A stretch of 64,000 nt of DNA from Capsicum annuum. Lineage: Eukaryota > Streptophyta > Magnoliopsida > Solanales > Solanaceae. This document shows, piece by piece, positions 11,603-21,511 of the stretch. The notes under the pieces are model-generated. The model ran no database searches. It was given only the letters and a program-made list of their open reading frames with translations, and was not told where the DNA came from. The first letter of the stretch is position 1. Every line of letters begins with the position of its first letter. Location: assembly GCF_002878395.1 (NCBI RefSeq), contig NC_061121.1:137485671-137549670 (forward strand), given 5' to 3'. The position numbers were made by a program, and so were the translations under genes.

Positions 11603-12340
11603 TTGCACTTCATAGGTACATTTTCCATAGAAACCAAAGGTACTACTTCCCAACCTTTGGGAAATGATGCTATGGGAGCTTTGATGGCCCAAATGGAGGC
11701 GTTGAGTCGAGAAATAAAGAGAAAAAATGATGCTATAAGGAGTGATATGGATTCAATGATGGCTTACATGACTAGAATTAGAGCGAGGGTTGATGGACTA
11801 TGTCTACCAAAATCTCCACAATTCTAAACACCACAAGTCCAAAGATCCTATACTTCACAAAATCCAATAACTCCTCTCCATGAGTTAGAAACCAAAGAGA
11901 GTGAAGCCAAGCCTCAAGATAGCAAGAAAATTGTTAGTGAGGTACAAGAAGAATATGAACAAATAAGGGAAAAGGAAGGGAAAACCATGGGTAGTGAAGT
12001 TGGAAAGGAAAAAAAATGCTTGATTGTGGATCTTCTCCACAAAGGACCCTTTTTATTCACTAACCTAAATACTAGCATTTTGCCTAGTATTTTATCTTCT
12101 CATGTGCATGTTCAAGACCCTATAAGTCCCAAGGAGAAGCCAAAGGAGGTTTCCTTCAATCCCTTGGCCAAAAGTCCCCATTATGGGACAAGCGAGGAAG
12201 AAGTGAATCTAAAGGGAAACCTTGACATATTCCCTTCTATGTGGAGCATGAGGGCTTCCATGATGCAAAACAAAGTGAAGAAAACACTTCTCATAATCTA
12301 CAAGGTAACCAAGCTATTTTCTACACTCCTAGAAACTTGA
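11603..12340 (+). pseudogene. Gag-like or unknown ORF with coiled-coil segment, Element 2
   Basis: One frame with a single internal stop (TAA at 11825). The first part has a heptad-like, Met/Lys-rich stretch, ALMAQMEALSREIKRK and then DMDSMMAYMTRIR, suggesting a coiled coil. A charged, Lys/Glu-rich region follows (11880-12000), then a Pro/Ser-rich part. Near 12237 the natural frame appears to shift: the neighbouring frame reads FYTPRNLNYYDVARSSQSG up to a stop at about 12400. No zinc knuckle or protease motif is visible. It may be the N-terminal half of a protein continued by the next frame. Confidence 0.5.
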
Positions 12341-12406
12341 ATTATTATGATGTGGCTCGTAGTAGCCAAAGTGGTGTAGTTTCAGATTGGATTAGTCAAT
12401 AAGTGT

Positions 12407-13444
12407 ATGAATCTCCCTTTTTGTGATACTCTTGGTGTTGATAGGTTGTATAAGGACCAAACTCTTGTTGTGAGTATGCAAGCACTAGTTGATCCTTTAG
12501 ATGACAAAATTAATTCTTTTCATAAGAATGATTTGTGTCCATCTAGTGCTAGCACTTATACCTTGAATAAGGTTCCATTATCATGTGACAAGAATATTCA
12601 CAAGCTACATGAACATCTTGTAGATGATAGTACCTTGGTTGATGTCTTCACACTTGATTCCTTCCTATACTACCTCTTTTCCTATGATAATAACCATATT
12701 AATTTTGAATTGATATTATGTAGAGGTATTAATCTTGGTGGATTTTTTCCTTTCTTTAATGAAGATGATTGTGAGTTTGATGCTCTAGTAAAAGGAATGG
12801 CTAACCTCGGCTTAGATTTTTATCTACTTTATCCATTTGATCCCGGTATACTATTGTGGTGGGGAAGGATGTGCTTTGGATTGCAATCTTTTTTCCCTGA
12901 TTTCTCTCTTAACCATGTCCTTTGTGATGCTTGTAGTAAGTATTTCATGATTGTAACAAAGGATAGTCGGATGTATTCCAAAAGTATACCCCCTTTGCAT
13001 TATTGTATTGTTGATCTTGATAAAGTATATAGTCCTTTGAACGTGTGTAAGGAAATCCCTTATGTTAATCTTGTTCATAATGACCTTGTGTTTGTCCAAG
13101 TGATGGGTAATGCCTTAAATGATCGTGAACTTGATAACCTAGTGAAAGGAGTGGGTCATCTTGACTTAAACCTTCATCATTTGCTCGCGTTTGACCCCGG
13201 AATACTATTTAGATGTGAAGGATATAGTTGCTGGTCGTGCTCACTTATTTTTTATTTTAATGCTATTCATGTCTTTTTTATAATTTATGCTAATATTTTT
13301 ATGTCAAAAACCAAGGATATGTGGATGTATGTCAAGTGTAAGCAACCATGGGTTGATGGTATAAGTATGGTGCTAATACTAACCCTCCTACCAAGAGAAT
13401 TTCGTGTTTGTATTTTCTCTCTCTTTGATTTTTGCAGGATCTGA
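12407..13444 (+). CDS. Unrecognised 345-codon ORF with internal duplication, Element 2
   Basis: The longest intact frame in the window. I do not recognise the family. Residues 125-192 and 243-310 align without gaps at a fixed 118-residue distance; about 26 of 68 positions are identical by hand count, including LVKG, FDPGIL and TKD..MY.K. The protein is rich in Phe, Tyr, Leu, Asp and Cys. The second repeat includes a hydrophobic run (about 279-298) that could be a membrane segment. The annotated ATG is internal: the same frame is open back to a stop at 12377 and the true start is probably upstream. Its end overlaps a pyrimidine-rich stretch ending ttttgcag (about 13430-13438), which resembles a splice acceptor. 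It could alternatively be a decayed captured gene. Confidence 0.5.
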   Translation: MNLPFCDTLGVDRLYKDQTLVVSMQALVDPLDDKINSFHKNDLCPSSASTYTLNKVPLSCDKNIHKLHEHLVDDSTLVDVFTLDSFLYYLFSYDNNHINFELILCRGINLGGFFPFFNEDDCEFDALVKGMANLGLDFYLLYPFDPGILLWWGRMCFGLQSFFPDFSLNHVLCDACSKYFMIVTKDSRMYSKSIPPLHYCIVDLDKVYSPLNVCKEIPYVNLVHNDLVFVQVMGNALNDRELDNLVKGVGHLDLNLHHLLAFDPGILFRCEGYSCWSCSLIFYFNAIHVFFIIYANIFMSKTKDMWMYVKCKQPWVDGISMVLILTLLPREFRVCIFSLFDFCRI

Positions 13445-13477
13445 ATTTGAGGACAAATACTTTCAAGATGGAGAGGA

Positions 13478-14297
13478 TGATACAAGAACAATGAGCCTCA
13501 AGAGCACAAGATATTCTCTAACGGTCAAGGCTTTGGAATTGGCAAGCAATTAAAGACTTTTTGGAGTATTTTGAAGCCTTGGTCAAAAGAAGGAAGTAGG
13601 GGAATTTATACACTCCATAGGTGCCTCAAAGGACGGATAATGAAGACATTTTACACTCTAAAAGAGCACTCTATAGGCGCCTCCTTTTTAAGTCCTCATT
13701 AAGGGCATTTTTGTCATTTGGAATTTAATAGTATAAATAGAACATTTTACTTCTCTTTTCATGAGACTTTGATGAAATTGGATATTATTCTTAGATTGTA
13801 GCTTTAGTCTTGTAGTTTTAACTCTCAAACCCAAAATTGGTTCCTTGAATACATTTGAAGTTAAGGTTTCACTTGTATTGGAAAATTTAGCAAGAAAGGT
13901 GTTCTTGAGGAAGAGTGTTTCCTTTGGGTCACCTAAGAGAGTGGTTTGATATTACATTGGTGATGTGTGTTTGAAGGTTTGATACACCTTCTAGTGCTAT
14001 TCATTGGTGGAANNNNNNNNNNNNNNNNNNNNNNNNNNNNNNNNNNNNNNNNNNNNNNNNNNNNNNNNNNNNNNNNNNNNNNNNNNNNNNNNNNNNNNNN
14101 NNNNNNNNNNNNGTGTTTGAAGGTTTGATACACCTTCTAGTGCTATTCATTGGTGGAAATGAGGGTCTCTCTATCTATCTTTAATTTCATGCAATTCTTC
14201 TTCTTCATCTCCTTCTCGTGTGTTGTTTTCTCTTTGTGAACTTGCTGATTTTGTTCTTTAGAGTCCATTTCGTGTTTGATAGTCCTTTAGGCTTTTA
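13478..14297 (+). repeat. Right LTR of Element 2, containing the gap
   Basis: Starts TGATACAAG after a purine-rich stretch and ends GGCTTTTA, where the left LTR ends GGCTATCA. It spans 820 positions including 100 Ns and a repeated 46-base segment on both sides of the Ns. Without these it is 674 bases, against 673 in the left LTR. Confidence 0.85.
14013..14112. other. Assembly gap, 100 Ns
   Basis: Exactly 100 Ns. The 46 bases before the gap (13967-14012) are repeated right after it (14113-14158). The left LTR has this segment once, so the gap is probably a failed contig join with nothing missing. Confidence 0.95.
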
Positions 14298-14928
14298 GAT
14301 GAAGGTGAACATATTGGAAGCCATAGCATCGTTGAAAGAGGGCTACAGGGGGACAAAACAATGGTGTACAATTAAGCATGTGGTTTGTAACCTTCTACAA
14401 TCTTAGATATAAGAGTAAATGGAGTGTAAATCATATCTTAGGCATTTTGCAAGAAATAGGGATGTCTAATTAAGGTTTTGGGTGACTATGAATGACAAAC
14501 TCGTTATGTGCTCGAAAGAGCCAATGGATGATATCTTTGTGGTTTCGTTGAAATAATAACCATAAAGACCTTTGACCTAGCCTAAATCTCACTTAACAAT
14601 TAAGATTAATGTTAAACCATTATTAACCCATATGCTCATTACTTTTGGGTAGGCATAATCCTAAAATTACCTCCAAACTTATTTCTAAATCAAAATTGCT
14701 ATCCTAGTGTGTTGTTTAACTAAATAGTGTTACAAACAAAGTCTAAACCAAACCCTCTATTTTATTACATGTTGTGTTTGCTTGCATTCCCGTATCATTT
14801 TAGTAATTATAGCACCCATTGTACTTAAAGTTTGCATTTCACTCTTTGTGGATTTGACCTCAATATGAGTTGGATATTGATAATGACCGCCTTACCCCTT
14901 AAATATGGGAGTAAGTTGAGCATTATCA
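14298..14928 (+). repeat. Left LTR of Element 3, second piece
   Basis: Resumes the alignment with the right LTR at about 22224 and continues to the LTR end gagcattatca (14928), matching aagcattatca at 22855. Confidence 0.85.
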
Positions 14929-14931
14929 AAA

Positions 14932-14949
14932 TGGCACCATTGCCAGGGA
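14932..14949 (+). other. Primer binding site, Element 3 (tRNA-Asp type)
   Basis: tggcaccattgccaggga, three bases after the LTR end, close to tggcgccgttgccgggga, the tRNA-Asp type primer site known for Athila elements. Confidence 0.8.
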
Positions 14950-15059
14950 GTGGAATATAGTTTTTACTTTGCGGTGTGATTTTTACTTGGATATACCTTA
15001 GGTGGTGTGATTTTTCTTTCTTTGTTGTTTTTGATTTTTGTAGGTGATCGTAGTATTAA

Positions 15060-16473
15060 CGCAACAGTGAGTGACAGTTCTTGTAACATGGGGCCCTTTG
15101 ATTTTCCTCTTGATGACAAGGGACAACTCAGTGATGCAGGCCAAATAAGTGCTATTTATATCCCACCAACTAATGGGAATAGAGTTTTACATGTAACTAG
15201 TGTTATGTTACACATGTTACAAATGAAAGGGCTATATGGTGGACAAACATATAAGGATACCAATTTTCACTTGAAGAATTTAGTGGAGGTTTGTGAACCT
15301 TTCAACATCACACGCATCACTCAAGAGTCTATTCGTCTTCTCCTTTTCCCATTCTCTTAAACAGGCGACACGGTGTTGTGGCTTTATTCACTCCCACCTA
15401 GTTCAATCACTACTTGGGATGAGATTACCATGGTTTTTCTTGATCGATACTTCCAGCCATCCAAAATACTTAAAATATGAGATGAGATCATAAATTATAG
15501 GTAATTAAGCAGCGAACTATTATTTGAAGTATGGGAAAGATTCAATCGAAAATTAGCAAAGTGTCCAAACCACGAGATCCTGAAGAAGATTCTTCTCCAA
15601 ATCTTCTACCAGGCTCTTGATCTGCTTAATAAAACTGAGGTAGATAGCGTAGGTGGAGGTTCCCTAGTGAAGATGCACTACCATGCAACAATTAAATTTA
15701 TGGGAGAGGTGACAAAGAAAAATTGAGGTTGGCATACCCGAGATACCAAAAATCCTAAAAGGTCTCCCTCTACATTTGTGGTCGGCTAATAACAAGGAAA
15801 GCGGGATGAGGTAAAAGAGGAGAGCATGGCAAAAATAATGACCCGACATGAGCTCATGACAAAGATTTTTATGGGTGCACCAAAAAAAATTGCAAATGTT
15901 GAAGTATTTAAGGCGTATGAGGATGGTGAAGAGGACAAGAAATTAGATGAGGAGATCCTATATTTAGCAAACTATTCAGGGGGTTCCCACCCCACTAATA
16001 AAAGGAAAAGTGGGAATCAAGGTTGGATGTATCATGAGCGTGATAGGATTGAAGAGATAGAGAGAGTGATTATGACCCCTATGTGCCCCCACGATCGAGC
16101 TAATAACAAAGAGTCAAGATTCATTGACCCTAAAAAGTTCAAGACAAAGGATGTTTCAGCCTAAAATTTGAATACAGAGGAAGGTACGGACAAGACAGTC
16201 TGTGAATTGAAAGGTGACTTTTGTTATCTTTCCCAAACTGTGGTGGCCCACTCCGTCTCCATCAATAAATTGGAAAACCAAATTAGGAAAATCTTTATGT
16301 ACCTAAATGCTTGGACTAGATGTGGACTCCCTAGTAACACGATTGCTAATCCAATGATTGATGCTCAAGTCCTAGAAATTGTCACTAGAAGTGGGAAAAC
16401 ACTTGATAAGAACTTTAAAGATGACTTGAGAGGAAATATCCCTAAGTCTATGCCAAAGAAGGTGTTACCTTAA
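15060..16473 (+). pseudogene. Athila-type gag, Element 3
   Basis: The frame at 15007-15360 holds the gag N-terminus with LHMLQMKGLYGG, NFHLKNLVEVCEPFN and IRLLLFPFS. After a frame change, about 15361-15480 continues DTVLWLYSLPPSSITTWDE and FLDRYFQPSK, and 15500-15720 gives ERFNRKLAKCPNHEI and YQALDLLNKTEVDSVGGGSL. These are the standard Athila gag blocks in order. The C-terminal part (15826-16473) is charged and coiled, ending in VTRSGK, an Athila hallmark before the protease. Several stops and shifts break the frame. The product would form the element's particle. Confidence 0.85.
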
Positions 16474-16559
16474 AATCAAGAAGAAAAGGATGAAAAGGAT
16501 GATGCAGAAGTGGTTGAGGTTGAAAAGAAACAAATTGAAACCAGGCCTACAATCTAAGT

Positions 16560-17282
16560 TCCTCCCACATTCCCTCAATGATTGTATAGAAAAGAGGAGG
16601 GTGACAAGCTATAAAAGTTCATGGACAAGCTTAGCAATCTATTGATAACCATCCCATTACTTGAGAAGATCCAAAAGATTTTGGGATTTGCTAAGCTAAT
16701 GAAGAAATTAATGTTTAAAAAGAAACTTGTCGAAGGTGACACCATTGAAGTCACCCACGGTTTTAGTTCTATCATGGATAGTACGATTAGGGAAAACAAA
16801 GATGATCCTAGAGATTTCAAAATTCATTGTACCATTAGAACACATGTGTTAGCAAAAGCCCTATGCAACCTTGGTGCAAGCATTAACCGTATACCCTTTG
16901 TTATCTACAAGATGATTGGTTTGAATGCCCCTACCCTGGACTCTATGTGACTCTTAGTGGTGGACCGATCCTTTAAAAGGCTGATGGGAATTTTATTTGA
17001 TGTCCCAATTAAAGTGGACAAGTTCATATTCTGGCAGACTTTGTGGTCTTGGATTGTGAAATGGATAAAAAGGTACATATTATCCTTGGTCATCTATTTT
17101 TAGACATTGTATTGGCCATTGTCAACTTAGAAATGGGGGAAATAAAGTTTAGGGTGCAAAAGGATGAAGTCTCTTTTAAGTTTTGTAAGAAGAAGAAGCA
17201 ATCGATGGAACTTCAAGTGGTGTTTGTGGTAGATTTTGAGATTGAGGAGGAGAACGAAGAGGGGCTTGAGGACCTACCTTGA
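16560..17282 (+). pseudogene. Aspartic protease, Element 3
   Basis: 16621-16950 reads PLLEKIQKILGFAKLMKKL, then CTIRTHVLAKALCNLGASIN; the catalytic Asp of the usual LCDLGASIN is Asn here. 17043-17282 continues FVVLDCEMDKKVHIILGHLF, joined through a frameshift and stop near 16950-17040, and ends in an acidic tail (EIEEENEEGLEDLP). In a complete Athila element RT would follow, but the next recognisable sequence is the post-pol block at 17300. Confidence 0.85.
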
Positions 17283-17299
17283 GAATGAAAGATGGAAGA

Positions 17300-17345
17300 C
17301 GTTGTACAATGACAATAACTAAGGCTCTATGTGGGAGGAAACCCC
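17300..17345 (+). promoter_or_regulatory. Conserved post-pol block, Element 3
   Basis: Contains acaataactaaggctctat followed by gtgggaggaaacccc. It aligns with 30939-30982 in Element 4 (cgtgccacgat, ggcgct, gggaggtaaccca), which follows an integrase. Here it follows the protease directly, so RT to integrase has been lost. Function unknown. Confidence 0.6.
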
Positions 17346-18431
17346 AAAATGCCACGAAAGTGACTTGTATCTTTTTCTTATGATTTCATAGCATAGATGT
17401 TAGTTCTTTTTTACATCTGAATAACTTATGCATTTGTGGCACTATGGAGTGGATTGGATGATCTTAAAAAAAGGTAAAGTGTGAATTTTTGTTTTAAAAA
17501 TTGAATAGGGGAAAAACTATCAATCTGTGAATTGAGCTAATAGGGGAGCAAAAATGATCGCAGTTACCATGTCACGATCGCGGTCACCTGTGTGCTCATA
17601 GTCTCAGTCACTTAATTGAGACTGCGTTCGCTTAACTGTGACCTTGGTTGCTTCATCTTTATGACCAGGTGAATCCCTAATTTTTCTCACTCCCTTTTGA
17701 AATTTTACTCTCTAATTAGACCAATGTCTTGCAAAGTTTATGAGCTCTCCAACAACACACTTGAATTCCTATTTCATCTCAAGTCTGGTAGGTGCCTTGA
17801 ATCTATTCTTTGATTTTTTAAAATAGGCCAAAGAATTAATAATGTAGAAAGGGACTAGGTCTTTGATTTTCATGTTTCTATGTTTTCATACTTGGTATTT
17901 GTATGGTGTTTAGGTGCTAGAGTATGGTGTGCACAACTGGGAAAGTCTTGAGTATCCAAAAATATGTGCGAAATAGAGTGTGCACATAAAGTGTTTGATA
18001 TATTGTGCAAATTAGTATTCAATAATGGTTTTTGCTTTCGAAAGGGCATAATCGAGCATCTAATAGCCTTGTTCATTGGTCTTAATGTAAATCCATATTG
18101 TAGAACATGCTTGTGGTCTAAAAAATTAGAAAATGCTAATAATGGGAAGCTGGTAGGAATTGGTCTCAGTAATCGCTATCATGGTCATTAGAATGCGATT
18201 GTGTCAGTGTGGATGTTGTTTTGACCCGCGATTACGGTAACCAAGGGTTATTTACTAACATGCCAAAAATCTTGCACTCCAAAATTTTAACCAAGAACCG
18301 CCATGTGCCTATCCAATGAGATTTAGTTAATAATGTGGCATAATTTGTGTACAAAAATATCATTAATTAACATTACCTATGCCTAGTGCTTTCAAGACAA
18401 TCTCATGGACAAGTATGATCACATTTGATTC
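17346..18431 (+). other. Leader region of the accessory ORF with two LTR-like arrays, Element 3
   Basis: No coding content. The first array, 17545-17665, contains cagttaccatgtcacgatcg and gcggtcac, almost the words of this element's LTR at 21727-21746. A leader with a donor-like ctggtaggt follows at 17786-17794. A second array (18155-18245) has repeated atcgc, catggtcat and gcgattacgg words. The layout mirrors Element 4, so the stretch looks like an internal promoter and 5' intron. No clear acceptor remains before the ATG at 18432. Confidence 0.5.
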
Positions 18432-19657
18432 ATGGCACCTAAGTGCAACACTTACTACTATAGTGATTTTCTGAGGACAAAGCTACAGAGAGAAAAATTT
18501 TCTTGGAAAATTTGCCAGAAAAGCATTCCTCATTCCATTTCAAGCTTCAGGCCATAGGGTGGTAGTGTTTTGCCCCAGACCAATGCAATGCAAATATCAA
18601 GGTTAACGAATTCTATGCTAAAATTAGCATAGTTTCTTTCTCAGATCCATCCAATATGACTATTAATATCCGAGGACAATCAATGCATTTTGAGGAGAAG
18701 AAAATCAATGATGTTTATGGGCTCCCACATGCAGACATGGGGAATTCAAAGAAAAATGGTATAAGCTGGGAAGTTGGTTGGTAGAAAGATTGTGTCCCGA
18801 AAAGGAAGTCTTGTGGATGAAAAAAAGGAATATCTCCATGAATGACTTCACTTATGAGGTTCAAATTTGGCTGCACATTATATGTAGCCGAGTCTCCCCT
18901 TATATCCATAATATAGCAGTCCCAAATCTGTGTGCTCAAATGGTTTCTTGTATTTTAGAGGACCTTTCATTAGATGTTGGTCAGCTCATGGTTGTTGAAA
19001 TAGTCCACTTCAGGGACAACGGTTGTATGCATCTCTTATTTCCCTCATTGATTACTAAGCTATGCATGAGAGCAGGGTTTCAAGAGTATGCTGGAGACAC
19101 TTGTGCGCGCCCTAGCACCCATCTATCCCTTGAGGATTTGAGGGGAAGGTGCACCTAGCAAAGACAAGAAGTGAAAGATCAACTTGTTCATCATGTATTG
19201 AGCACGAGTTTCATAAGGCACCCACTATCGGTCCTCTTAAGGATATTGGAGTGGATATTATTTCCATCAGGAAGTGTGTGTCTAATTTGCCACAGGGACT
19301 ATAAAAGCCCTCTACCACTCATCATTCATATGTGTCACAGTTTGATTATGAGAAGTACAGAGAATCAAAAGAAGTAAGAAGCTACCATTCCTAGGCTTTA
19401 GAAAGCCTACTCATCTTTTGCAAAATCACATAAAGATCTCAGTATTGTGCATGAAAAGATCATCATATGAGATAAGAAGAGGGGTAATATTTTTGGCAAG
19501 ATGTGTATATGGGGTGAAGGGCCTATGGAAGGTCCTAACAACCTAAGATCGACTTCCTTCTTCCTGGGTGGAGAGTGATGATGAGGCATTGGTTGATTGG
19601 TCTGATTTTAAAGCGATCGATGATGATGTAGAGTCTGAGAGTGACAGCATCCCTTGA
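18432..19657 (+). pseudogene. Accessory ORF, putative plant transposon protein type, Element 3
   Basis: The ATG at 18432 starts MAPK, as in the equivalent ORF of Element 4. After early frame breaks, 18602-18781 reads VNEFYAKISIV, then INIRGQSMHF and INDVYGLP, and a one-base shift leads to 18778-19158 with HIICSRVSPYIHN and FPSLITKLCMRAG. This order (FYA..., V-RG-x-x-F, IN..YGLP, R..P..H, FP-LIT-LC) is what I know as the putative plant transposon protein domain (Pfam PF20167). The end is acidic (DDDVESESDSIP, TGA near 19657). Its role is unknown; Athila elements more often carry an envelope-like ORF here. Broken by several stops. Confidence 0.6.
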
Positions 19658-21511
19658 AGTAGTTTTATGGAGCACCTTTATCTCTTATATACTTGTTTAT
19701 TTATGCCGTGGGGACACTGGTACCTTTTAAGTTGGGGGTGCCTGTCCCCATATTTATTTGATTTAGGTTTGTATTATCGACATTTTTGCTTATTTTTCTG
19801 CTCTTTTAGATGATTCTTATTTTTATTTGGGTTGCAATACTTGGGTACTCTGATGGTGACCATATTTGCATAGATTAGTTACTTTATTCCTAGATTGTTG
19901 TTTTATTTAAATTTGGACACTTGATGAGCTTTTCCCTATGATAAACAGAGTGACGACATTCTTAAGGGGAAAGCTTCATGATTGTGTTTTAGTCATTGAT
20001 GTAGGGGAAGTCTGAGTACCCACATCATCAAGGTCACAAATGCAAGGGAAGTCGAGTACTTGTGACATTGTGCCATTATCGATTTGCGATCACATTCATA
20101 CCCATTGGCAGAGTTTGAGAAGCCATATAGGTGAGTAGTTCATATTAAAGCCTCAATGTGAGAGAAAAGCTTGGGTTGTTTCCATTACCAAAAAATTATT
20201 CATGGTGGGAATACAATACAAACACCCCCTTCCTTGTCCAAATATTTTGCAAAATTCAAGGGTGTGGATTTGAGGAACTTTGTAAAAAAACTTTTTCTCT
20301 TTCTCTAAAAATTGACTTAGGAAATTTATTTGTCTCGAGCAGTAGGAACAATTGAACCCCCTCAATGCGATTCACATTCCATGAGTGCGAGCTTATTTGT
20401 CTATATCTGATTTGTAGTTATACCATCTAGAATTTGCCCCTTTAGTCTTTTAAGGATAAATTTTGATTATTTTACTTGGTAAAATGATCCTAGGCCATTC
20501 TTGTGTTATTCTAAGCCCATTTTAGCCAAAAAAGCCTTCCAATGCATAGATATAATCCTTAATCACCCATTTTGAGCCTTTGGACTTTTATTTGAGAACA
20601 CAATACGAGCCATGACCCTTCTATTATCACACTCATGAACCTTAGCCTCCTTGAACTTAAAAATGCAATTTGAGGCTAAAAGCCTATGTTGCGGGTGGTA
20701 AAAATTGAAATAGGTGTGGTTGGGCCACGAAGGCATAAGAATGTTCCAATGTACTTAATAAAATAAAGAAAAATGATTAGAAGAATGAAATGATCCAATA
20801 AAGGAAACAAAAACATGAATTATGCAGAAAAAAGAGAAAAAGAGAGAAGTGGAAGGGAAAACCAATAAAGGCAATGTAGGCACAATAATGAAACAAATAA
20901 AGTGGCCCAATAGCATAATTTAAAACTGTGTGTTGTGGAAGATCAAGAAGGGTTTATCCTTGTACTAAAATTAATATCCTATCCTACCCTAAACCTATAT
21001 TACAAGCTCAAAAAATCCTTTAAGATTCCTAACCAAATGTGATCATTGTAGTGGCGATTGAAAATAGAGGCAAGCCTATGTCATGGTACTTGTTAGCATT
21101 GAGAATTCTTGAGAGAGAGAGTGCTTACACTCAAATTTCTTATTGCATGGTTGATAGCTAGGTGTGAAAATTCTTTTTTCTTATGAGGAGGCATATGATT
21201 ATGTTGTGGTGGGTAATTTTGTCACCTTCCAAACAATGAGGCAAAAGGAAGTATAATGAAGTTGAGGTCCAGATATGAGTCATTTCTATAGTATTAGTAG
21301 TAGTCTAATGGTTTCTCCTTAAAGTCTATTGCGCCCTTCAATATTCTATTTTATGTTGAGGGGCGTAGTCAAAATCATTTAGCCCATGCGTGGTAGTAGT
21401 CAAGTTTAAGTCATCATGATCATTGGGTAATAAAATAAGGGCACACATGCGAATTTGTCTCATGACAAGGGGTGGTGTTTATTGAAGAAAAGCAAGGTTT
21501 TAAGTTGGGGG
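19658..21511 (+). other. 3' non-coding region of Element 3 with two polypurine tracts
   Basis: No coding frame recognised. The stretch ttttaagttgggggtg occurs twice, at about 19725-19740 and again at 21498-21513 just before the right LTR. The second is the expected 3' polypurine tract. The first lies 1.8 kb upstream, shortly after the accessory ORF. Between them is AT-rich sequence without clear structure. Confidence 0.6.

Larger units (their letters stand above)
9686..14297 (+). mobile_element. Element 2: non-autonomous LTR retrotransposon with unknown ORF
   Basis: LTRs at 9686-10358 and 13478-14297, primer site 10361-10372, coding remnants at 11603-13444, polypurine stretch gatggagagga just before the right LTR. 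Flanks TATGA (9681-9685) and GATGA (14298-14302) look like a 5-base target duplication with one change. It carries no gag, protease, RT or integrase that I recognise, so it would depend on another element. The LTRs differ at roughly a tenth of positions by eye in their first 180 bases, so it is not recent. Confidence 0.85.

Noticed and set aside
12407..13444. Ordinary host gene
   Set aside because: The ORF is bracketed by matching LTRs, primer site and polypurine tract, so it belongs to Element 2, although a captured host origin is possible.
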